Source: Pieris napi
Lineage: Eukaryota; Arthropoda; Insecta; Lepidoptera; Pieridae
Direction of reading: 5' to 3'
Assembly: GCF_905475465.1 (NCBI RefSeq)
Contig: NC_062253.1
Coordinates: forward strand, 10,478,001 to 10,542,000
DNA length: 64,000 nucleotides
The position numbers were made by a program, and so were the translations under genes. Shown one piece after another: positions 55,633-64,000 of this stretch. Positions within the stretch are counted from its first letter, which is position 1. Every line of letters begins with the position of its first letter. The notes beneath the pieces are model-generated. The model was given only the letters and a program-made list of their open reading frames with translations, ran no database searches and was not told where the DNA came from.

Positions 55633-56337
55633 GTATATTATACATACATACATTAAGAAATTTCCCCATATATATATCCATATGTATATACAAATATATA
55701 TATATATATATTACTACATATTTCTATTTTATATTCGGGGCTCTCACCTCTGCTACGCTTTTGTTGCAGTGAGTCTTACTATCTACCTCACTGCAGAAAT
55801 CTTCCAGTTGAGATCTGAAGTTTCTTAATATTTCGGGTAAATGCTCGGTTGTTACCTTTATTATTTGTTGCTCGAAATCGCACCTGGAGGTGAAGGAGGA
55901 GGTTTAACTCGACAATATTTTTTTTGACCATTGAATGTTTTGTCCTTATCTCTCGCGTTGTGAATATATTAAAAAGTGACAAAACAATCCACTTATGATG
56001 CAGCATATAATACTCGTATACATAGAGTAAATAAAAATACTATTAAAATATTCCTTCGTTTTGTATGTGGATAATACCATAAATTACCCACTTAACAGAT
56101 ATGACAAATAATTTCGTAATTCAATAAGCTAAAATGGAAAGTACATCAATTATGATTATACAACACATGTTCATATTCATAAAACGCTGATTTGTAAGAA
56201 GATAGTTACGTAAGCCCTTGTAATGCCATTTATCTGATACACCTGTTTCCCTACTTCCTGATTTACTCACTATAAATACTTCAACAGTTTTGTTAGAAAA
56301 TGTTACAATGTCACAGTCTTGGCAGAACCACCTATAG

Positions 56338-56644
56338 CAGTGTTTTCCATATGGGCAATTTAATAGTGGAGTAATTCGAAAATTTCTTATTTTTTTTAAT
56401 AATACGTATTTGTAATTTCAGTTTTTCATTATGTTTTAAAATTTACTTGCTGTGTTTCGTTAATAATTTCCAAGTAATTTCTTCCCAAAAACTATCATAT
56501 AAGTTAGTCTTAAGTGAGCAATTCAATTTAAGATATTCAAAATTATGAATGTTACATAGTGGAGGGGTAAGGGGGGGGGGGGGGGGCGGTCCATAGGAAT
56601 TTTGGTAAGGCTAAGGTGGCACAAAAAAACCTTGGAAAACACTG
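56338..56644. mobile_element. hAT-type MITE with 8-bp duplication ACCTATAG
   Basis: ACCTATAG is duplicated exactly at 56330-56337 and 56645-56652. The ends are inverted repeats CAGTGTTTTCC / GGAAAACACTG. 307 bp, no ORF. A run of 16 G (56571-56586) lies inside. Confidence 0.9.
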
Positions 56645-56804
56645 ACCTATAGGGAGAATTTTGAATCTACGAGTAAATTAACGGGAAAAGTACAGCTTCG
56701 ATCTTGTTTCATTTGGCGACGGGCTTTGAAGTAAAGGCGGAGGATAAATATGTATGTATTTATGTAACAGAATAATATATGTAATCTAAATCATGTTACA
56801 TTTA

Positions 56805-56880
56805 AAAACCATTGTGGTTTGTACTAATGTAATCATAGCAGTCTTGTTTAGTTTCGCGACAAATGCATATAAAAATATTT
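56805..56880 (-). repeat. LINE 3' UTR scrap
   Basis: 'agcagtcttgtttagtttcg' and 'cgacaaatgcatataaaaat' match the 3' UTR of the broken LINE at 9330-9405. The region 56881-57614 shows nothing further that I can identify. Confidence 0.6.
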
Positions 56881-57619
56881 CTTCAACTTACTTTATACGT
56901 TGCTTAATTTTAGGCTAATAAATCTAGTACGGGGCGGCTCATATCACGAATCTTGCGATAGATCTTACGAGTATCTGTATAATATCTTAGAAGAAACTTT
57001 AAACTACTTAATTTGCCATAGAATATGATTGTATTTTTCGTTTGTTGAACTTCAAATTTCACGCATTTTTTAACTTTTTTTCTCTGTAAGCAATGCGTTG
57101 GAGTTCTACTAAAAACAAACACGAAAATCGAATAAAAAGTGGTCATGGCATTAGAAAATGGTCCCATCGACCCACCGAAAGTGAAATGAACATGACGCAA
57201 GACAATTATTTTTGATTTTGTAACAAAACAAACAGTGTAGAACAAATATTGTTACTAATTGAATCTAGACACTAATTAGCCCGACATCACACTTGATACG
57301 TAATAATATTAGTTTATCTGATTACGCCCCTTATATAATACGTCAGGCCTGCTTGATCATTAATGTCGTTTAATTACCACATAATATGGCTATGGATGGA
57401 TGTTCGAGGCTCATGACCTGTGCTGTTACTCCAAATTGAAAAGAGTATTTTCGATTATATTGATGATACTTTTAGAAGTTGTGTGCCGAGAGGCCGAGAA
57501 CATACTTTAATCTGTCTTAGTTTTAAATACTTACGTAGTTTAAAAAAATTAATGAGACATGCAGAAATCCTCGTATTCTACTTACTACTAAAATAATCTG
57601 TATCATTTGTTTTCTAAGG

Positions 57620-57805
57620 AAACAGATGATCAGCCTTCTGCCTGACAAGCGCCGTCAACTTTTTGTGTCTAAGGCATGCCGCTTCTCTCACGATGTTTCC
57701 TACAATGTATGAGCAAGTGTTAAATGTGGACTTAGAAAAATCCAATGGTGCAAAGTCGTGCTTCGAACTCACGACCTCAAAGCCGCTACATACACTACAC
57801 TAGAT
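57620..57805 (-). mobile_element. tRNA-derived SINE, reverse copy
   Basis: The minus strand has 'tttgaggtcgtgagttcgaa' (B box), 'taggaaacatcgtgagagaa' and 'aggcagaaggctgatcatct', as in the SINE at 15383-15681. Confidence 0.65.
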
Positions 57806-58249
57806 ATTAAATTAGTGTCCGGATAATTTTATACTTTAGGACCTAAATGAGTAAAATAAAATTATGTATTAAAACAGTAATACCAGCTTTAGAACATAAT
57901 CTGTCAATAAGATTCTCAATCTGAATTACTAACGTGGCTATTTACGACTCGTAAATTGTACGAGTCGCAGTCTTTCAAAAATCATGTTTATCCAATTTAA
58001 ATATCGATTCGGCTATGGAACTCTATATTATACTCAGTTTAGATAAGAAAACGGTAAACACCGGTGACCTTTACCGATATTTATTTTTAGTCTTTACATT
58101 TTACGCCACCTGCTTCCATATAAAAAAGTATGGGCAGTTACCTGTTCTTTTTTACGGTGCATCTGCGGTCTGTAATATATCCGAAAGGAACTGCATCCGT
58201 CTATCTCGTACTGAGATAATTGTATCATAGATATCAAGCATGCTGATTA

Positions 58250-58775
58250 ATTGGCAATGCGCGTACACAGAGTACCGGACCCAATGTGTTCCAAAGGCAA
58301 AAAAATCTTCACCATTGGAAAAGATACAAAGGTAAGGCGAGTTGCTTCCGCAAAAAGAAGACCTCCTCCTCCTGAAAGACTCCTTAGAACCTCAGCCAGC
58401 ATTGGAATACTGGTGTTGACATATTGAATAACGTTCAGTGTCGCGATCACTTGGAAGGAAAGGCTAACATAGCCTCTAAGTAGCTAGTGTGTTCAGCAAG
58501 GCGAGACGGTACTTCACTCCGGACCACCGCTTGCATCTCTATAAAGCGAAAATTCAGGTCCACACGAGTGTTGTTGTCTCCTCTGGACAGGAGCTCCCCA
58601 ATACCAGCTCCTTCCACTTGACCGTATGCTATTAAGCACAATTCGAATGTGTAGAACCACCACTATGTAGACCAAGCTGCCCACTGAAGTATTTCGACCC
58701 AATTCGATTTCGGATCCTTCAAGAAAAGAGCGTACCAATTTTTAAAAAGGCCGGCAAAAACCCGCCAGCACTCTA
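58250..58775 (-). repeat. Long copy of the 'gcgttgccggcctttt' repeat family
   Basis: The minus strand starts near 'tttgccggcctttttaaaaa' and 'ttggtacgctcttttcttga', then 'aatacttcagtgggcagctt', and continues into GC-rich sequence ('tcgctttatagagatgcaag', 'ggagtgaagtaccgtctcgc') that extends the family beyond the 26115-26400 copy. Overlapping minus-strand open frames here belong to the repeat and are not a host gene. Confidence 0.6.
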
Positions 58776-58979
58776 GCATTGCGTATCCATGTCCTTAATA
58801 ACTGCTTGTAACTTACTATAAGACTAATGGTAATATGTAGTTTAAAAGTGTGTATAAAATAAAAAATTTCATTTCATAAGTGTATTTTGTAATAAATTGC
58901 GTAATATCATAATTTATCTTAATCTTCAAAATTTATGAATCGAACAACGAAATAGAAACGCAGTTTCTCTTTGACGTAA

Positions 58980-59430
58980 TCCTAATATAAATGCAGAAGT
59001 GGGTTTTGTTTGTTTGTAACTGCATTACGCGTATTAATAAATTTTAGAATAAAGATTGGATAATTTTATGTTTTTAAAATTAATATGGCACATGATATTT
59101 TTATAATTAACGAAATTTGGCAGTCGAATCAGTACAAAAGAATCTATTGCGTCATTCACTATACTACTAGTTTTTACTTTGGTACTAAGATTATAAATAC
59201 GTCCTCTTCATGAATACATCATTAAGCAAAACAACAATATATTAAAATTAATCACTTTGTTCATATCAAATTGACTCTTGGTCATGGCATCACGCGTGAA
59301 CGGATGGAACAATTTCACTATTTTTTTTTTGTTCCGTTTATTGCCAGGAAAAGGTACTTAGGGAGAAAAAAATAACGAATATTATTTTAACACAACTGTC
59401 AGTTGCTTGAAATACGAGTAGCTGTTAGCG
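58980..59430. repeat. Helitron-like scraps
   Basis: 'cctaatataaatgcagaagt' with 'ttttgtttgtttgtaactgc' resembles the start of lepidopteran Helitron-like repeats, and 'catcacgcgtgaacggatgg' resembles an internal block. Ends not defined. Confidence 0.35.
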
Positions 59431-59514
59431 ATTGACAGAATGCTTTAATGCAAATATCGTTTAACACTTTTTTGAATAATATGTATTATGTTTTACTTAG
59501 GCTACCCTTTTTAG

Positions 59515-59733
59515 TAGCTACATAATATGGAACCTTTTGCTATGCCACCCCATAGAGACTGTTCGATTTTTCGGACTAAAAACTCAGTATTTTTTTCCTT
59601 TTTTTTAATATGTTTCTTTCCATAAAAACTTTGATCAGAGATCTAGGAATACATTTTAAAAAATACCGAATTTGTCCAGTGGTGTTTTGAGCTTACAAAC
59701 ATATTTTGCGATTCATTTTTATTAAATAGATTC
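59515..59733 (-). mobile_element. Helitron-like element, degraded
   Basis: The plus strand parallels 28780-29020: 'tatgccaccccatagagact', 'tttccataaaaactttgatc' and 'gcgattcatttttattaaat'. The flank 59734-60229 shows nothing. Confidence 0.5.
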
Positions 59734-60234
59734 TAATTCGAGATGCATAGCTGACGAAGTCTGTCACGTCAGCAAGTACTGTTATAAATTCGTGTATCAG
59801 AGAAGTTATCTTTGTATTTGGCTATAGTTGACACTTTGTTTGCACATTGCCAAAGGAGTTTATGGTTGACATCCTATCTTATCAAACCGTAATGCCCAAA
59901 AAACTTGTCTTCAGTATACTTTCAGGCTTTGTCACGTTTGCTAAGACTTTTATTAGGTCTTATCGCGTGCCAACAAATTGAGCAACCTTCCAAAAATGCC
60001 ACTATAAATGTTCTAGTGAAATGGGGTCAGTACATATCGAAAATCTCGTTTGTGTATATATATATGAGTAAATTTTATCTATTCATACAATTACGCTAGA
60101 TATCGCGTTCACTATGCTATTAAACATTTATCGATACCAAATATTTTAATGATTTATATATGATAAAAAAAACTACAAGGCCAAATTCAAAAATTATTTC
60201 ACGATTGTTTTGCTATATTATCGCAATATTTATT

Positions 60235-60455
60235 TCCAAAATATTTTTAAAGCTGTGCCAAGCCCGGACAGGCTTAGATCGAAAGTAAAAACACTTTTAT
60301 ATATTATACTACTAGTATTAGTTAGTTAATAAAATAAGTAAGTGAATTGTTCCAAATATTTTATTTTACAATGTACTGTGTTGGCTTTGTAAATTGTGTA
60401 AGTCTTTCTTTTAATTTGTATATTTGTAGCTGTAAGATTACTTATAAATAAATGA
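60235..60455 (+). mobile_element. LINE 3' end
   Basis: 'gctgtgccaagcccggacag' then a T-rich 3' UTR ending 'tgtagctgtaagattactta' and 'taaataaatgaattg', related to the tails at 50105-50460 and 51935-52185. Confidence 0.55.
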
Positions 60456-60691
60456 ATTGTAAATTGGTTTCAAATATACTTAATATAATAATAAGTATAA
60501 ATTCGATATCATTAAAAACCACAAGATTTATCTCTACTTTCACTGTTTAATTGGTGTTAATTTTAATTAAATCGATCTAGTTCATGGTTCATTTTACAAT
60601 TAAATTAAAATACAGACAGTACCTGTCAAAATAAAGTTAAGCTTTGTATTTGGATCTAGAATTTCCTGTTAGTACTCGTTTCAATTCTTAT

Positions 60692-60951
60692 GAGCAGTGT
60701 TGGCCTAGTGGCTACAGCCTGCGACTCTCGTCCCTGAGGTCGTAGGTTCGATCCCCGGCTATGGACTTTCTTTCTATGTGCGCATTTAACATTCGGTCGA
60801 ACGGTGAAGGAAAACATCGGGAGGAAACCGGCTTGCCTTAGACGACGACGGCGTGTCAGGCACAGAAGGCTGATCATCTACTTGCCTATTAGATTGACAA
60901 ATCATAATGAAGCAGATACAGAAATCTGAGGCCCAGACCTAAAAAGAACTC
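60692..60951 (+). mobile_element. tRNA-derived SINE, well preserved
   Basis: 'gagcagtgttggcctagtgg', 'cctgaggtcgtaggttcgat', 'gaacggtgaaggaaaacatc' and 'aatctgaggcccagacctaa' match the SINE at 15383-15681 closely. The 3' tail is shortened and no target duplication is visible. Confidence 0.85.
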
Positions 60952-61059
60952 GTGTTTTGGTCTAAGTAACTATAGTTATAGTTAGGCAATATCATTCGCA
61001 CCTCTAGTCGTATCAAAAGGACTTTCATTTAGTATTTTTGCCTGTATGATATTTTATCA

Positions 61060-61200
61060 TATGTGAGGTCGTAGGTTCGATTTCCGAGTGTGCCCCATTG
61101 GACTTACTGTTAATGAGAGCATTCTATTCTCGCATTCTCGCACGTAAGGTAAAGGAAAAAATCGTGAAGAATGGCATGCTTTAGACCTAAAAGTGGAGTC
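61060..61200 (+). mobile_element. tRNA-derived SINE, fragment
   Basis: 'tgtgaggtcgtaggttcgat', 'ggtaaaggaaaaaatcgtga' and 'ggcatgctttagacctaaaa' follow the same order; head and tail are lost. Confidence 0.6.
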
Positions 61201-61714
61201 AGATAAGAAGCCTGAACTTTCCGGTTTAAAAATGATTACGACAATAACAGTTTATTGCAGTTTGGTATTTGTAGAGAATTAAAATAAGCATCACTAAAAG
61301 GATTATCCTTGATGACGAACGAAGGATATCGTAAAATCTGATTCACGCTGACATCACACCGACATACCTATACTAACATCCGGTTTTAATTCGCCGAGAG
61401 AAAGGTCTTCAAATACATGAAAAATTACTATCAGAATTTTCTTGACATAGACAAAAATACTAATCTAAATTGAAAGAAACAAATAGCGATGACTGGTTTT
61501 GTGTTTGATTTAACTAGCATTCGACTGCGACGCAGACGCAGTATAATTTCGTAAATTACTAGCAAATGCTAATTACGCAAATAGACCAAACTATATACTA
61601 GGAATTAAAACGATCCAATTGCTGGTCAGTTTAGGCTCCTACATTGAATTGTATTTTTACAGACCTTCTAAAACGTATTGGAAATTCAAGGAACGACGTT
61701 TTTGTTGGTAGTCT

Positions 61715-61800
61715 GCCTTAAAAACAAGCAGTTGTGGAACGACGGACGTCGAAATACGTTCCAAATTCCACCCGTATCACCTCGACGTCCGATGATGAAA
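61715..61800 (+). repeat. Scrap of the interspersed repeat with an internal palindrome
   Basis: 'gttgtggaacgacggacgtc' is the end block of the 26115-26400 family. 'cggacgtcga' at 61744 is inverted as 'tcgacgtccg' at 61782. The remaining DNA to 62794 shows nothing recognised. Confidence 0.5.
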
Positions 61801-62794
61801 CGAACAACTCCCCTGCACACTCTTAATTATTAATTCTGATTAAATGCTTAATGCCAAACTTTCATCATTTCTATAGTGAATTAATTTTTAAATTATATGA
61901 TAACGAAATGATATTTATGAGCTATTATGACGCCAGGGTATCGTGGTATGAATTAGCGATGCAGTTCTGTTAAGGTTGTCAATTGGCATGCAATGAGATA
62001 AGTCCTTCTTTCTACTCACTGGGATTTCAAGTTTAGGCCAAATTGTGTAATGGTTTATTACACCTTGACTCATACATTATCAAAACCATATATATCATCG
62101 TTTTGAAAAATAAACATGAACCAAAAGTCATTGTTAAGATTACTAGATTGCTTAAGGCCATTTGATAAAAGCTATGTGCGTCATGATTTTTATATAAAAC
62201 AGTTTTTATCTTGCATCATGTGATTTTTATTCCATGATCTTAGATAAGAATTTACTACAAGATGCTTTATTAATAAAGTAGCTGTGCCCTTCCCAAACAA
62301 ATCTATCCAGCAACAAAACAACTTTTCATTTCGCACCCGTAGTTCCTGACTTTCAGCTCGAGAACAAACTGAGGGAAGCGTTTCTAACATTTTTCAATTA
62401 TGCTCTTCAGCAAAAATGATGATCGATATTGTAATATAGCCTATATCACTCACTATTGTATCTCTATATTGGTAAAAAAATCAAATCGGTTGAGTCAGTT
62501 TATCTAAACAAAAAACAAATCTTTCCTCTTTATAACAAACTGTTTTACAAATAGTTGAAGTCAAAGAATATTATTTCCAACATTGTTTTGAACCTCTCAA
62601 TAGAAACGATGTACCTATAGAAAATAATGAAAGAAAACTCAACAAAAATCCCATAAAATCTGCCCAATGTTTATTAATCTATTTTTTATAGTAGATTTAG
62701 TAACAATTATTCTTATTTTTTCTACTATTATTATAATTACAATTTATTTTTTTTGCGTCTGAGGCGCAAACTAACTGTTGTGGTCTGTGGCGGA

Positions 62795-62965
62795 ATGACC
62801 AGCGCTGTAGAACACGTCTGCTCCACAGCATAATACTGAGCCAGGGCCAGTGACAACCAAAACACACACACATTACACACTTAAAATGTACCTTATTCCC
62901 TAATTTTTATTTTTTTTATTATTATTCTTTTGTGTGTTTCGATAGAAATAATTGTTATGTCTTGG
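62795..62965 (+). repeat. LINE-type 3' end ('gaccagcgctgtagaac' family)
   Basis: Same order as 45840-46080: 'aatgaccagcgctgtagaac', 'cataatactgagccagggcc', 'aacacacacacattacacac' and a T-rich end with 'ataattgttatgtcttgg'. Confidence 0.6.
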
Positions 62966-62969
62966 ATAA

Positions 62970-64000
62970 GTATTGGCTGCTAAGTATATTAAAAGAACTT
63001 TTCAAAATTAAGCTTCGTCGTTAGGAGTCATATTTGGTATTGACGCTGATTGCAAATTCGCGAAAATGAGACAATCGTGGTCTGTTTTCCAATGTACTGT
63101 TGCTTCCGCGCATCAGTCGAAAGATAAAAAGAGAAAACTTTTATCTACAAACTAATTACAAAGATTCAATTACGTCTTTGTTATAAACGTCGACATCGGC
63201 CAATAAATCTGGTATTAAAATCCACACAAACCAAAACAAGCCTTATGTTTACGCCGCAAAAAATCATATAATGTACATAAACTTTATACGTGATAACGGC
63301 ACTTATTCCAAAAGACAATAAAACTATTTTATCGTATATTATAATTCCGATAGCCTCTATGCAAAGTTCAAGGTGACACGCGATGCCAGGATCATATGTA
63401 ATCCATAGATACCTTCTACAGCCTTCTAATGCGTCGATATAATACTGGAGATATTATGTCAAAGGAAGTTTTGTACATAGTAGTTGTATTTAGAACAGAA
63501 TCCAGTGGCTGTTTCGTTTTTTCTAGTAACTTTGTTAAAATTTAAAACATCTAATACTTCAAGTGTGTTTCGCATGTATGTGTTAATTTGGAGCTATTTT
63601 AGCTCTGGCTTATAAAAGCCGCCTGTTATACTCGGCCTTTGGTTTTATATAGATTTTCTTGTGTATAAAGAAGTGTTAATAAATTGAGTGATATTTTTTA
63701 ATCAATCGAAAATTCATGTTTTTTAAATAAATTTTCAAATAGTTAGAGGCTATATACCACCTATTTCAATAAAAAGATATTTCCAAAATCTACGTAACAA
63801 ATTTAAAAACGTTTCAAGCCATAAAGTCAAATCATGTTAATAAATTAGTCCTATTTAAAGGATACTTATGAAAGTCAAAATTACAAGTTAAAAAAAGACT
63901 AGTTGCCCTTTCTTAAAGGTAGTTTTATCTGGAGAACAATTGGCAAGAAACTCCATACTTACTCAAGACCATAGAATAAATAAACTACTAAACTATACTA
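62970..64000. other. AT-rich sequence, nothing recognised
   Basis: No exon, RNA or complete repeat supported; 63905-63960 may be a worn LINE tail. Confidence 0.45.

Noticed and set aside
56910..57245. 111-codon minus-strand frame
   Set aside because: Composition and content suggest a chance frame or old repeat; no domain found.
58247..58738. Several minus-strand open frames that look GC-rich and protein-like
   Set aside because: They lie within the interspersed repeat family and overlap in different frames; no domain is visible.

Overview
The window is AT-rich animal DNA with long introns, many short decayed retroposon tails, Helitron-like elements, tRNA-derived SINEs and MITEs. The SINE type, the 'aagagtggcggagag' LINE tails, the interspersed repeat ending in 'gcgttgccggcctttt' and the Helitron ends all point to a moth or butterfly (Lepidoptera). 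No bacterial, plasmid or phage feature is present.

One host gene explains most of the window. Eight minus-strand exons (51106-51253, 15767-16005, 7007-7131, 6420-6586, 5963-6068, 5341-5443, 4695-4854 and 4012-4178) have canonical GT/AG borders and join without a phase break into about 405 residues. The protein is a RhoGAP of the ARHGAP18/28/40 group, called conundrum (conu) in Drosophila. The last visible exon carries the start of the RhoGAP domain and its arginine finger; the rest of the domain lies beyond the left edge. Intron 7132-15766 is 8.6 kb and intron 16006-51105 is 35 kb. A phase-compatible short alternative first exon with a TATA box lies in the 35-kb intron at 22051-22159. No coding exon was found right of 51253, so 51254-64000 is probably 5' intron, 5' UTR or intergenic DNA.

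Layout: 1-3783 holds a young LINE with an apparently intact ORF2 (endonuclease plus reverse transcriptase), antisense to the RhoGAP gene and downstream of its last visible exon. 4012-7131 is the compact exon cluster. 7132-51105 is intron full of transposon remains: LINE reverse-transcriptase fragments (9258-10780 and 29354-30838), a dead pogo/Tigger-type DNA transposon with 24-bp inverted ends (20103-21397), Helitron-like elements including an exactly abutting pair (39375-40016), hAT and TA-flanked MITEs, SINEs (one with a 14-bp target duplication) and a truncated 5S rRNA copy (25358-25456). 51254-64000 holds more LINE tails, SINEs and a hAT MITE with perfect 8-bp duplications (56338-56644).

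I see no previously undescribed gene system. The points most worth checking are the internal alternative first exon, the tandem Helitron pair, the repeated 15-mer inside the pogo element, the truncated 5S copy and a cluster of perfect hairpins at 32.8-34.3 kb.
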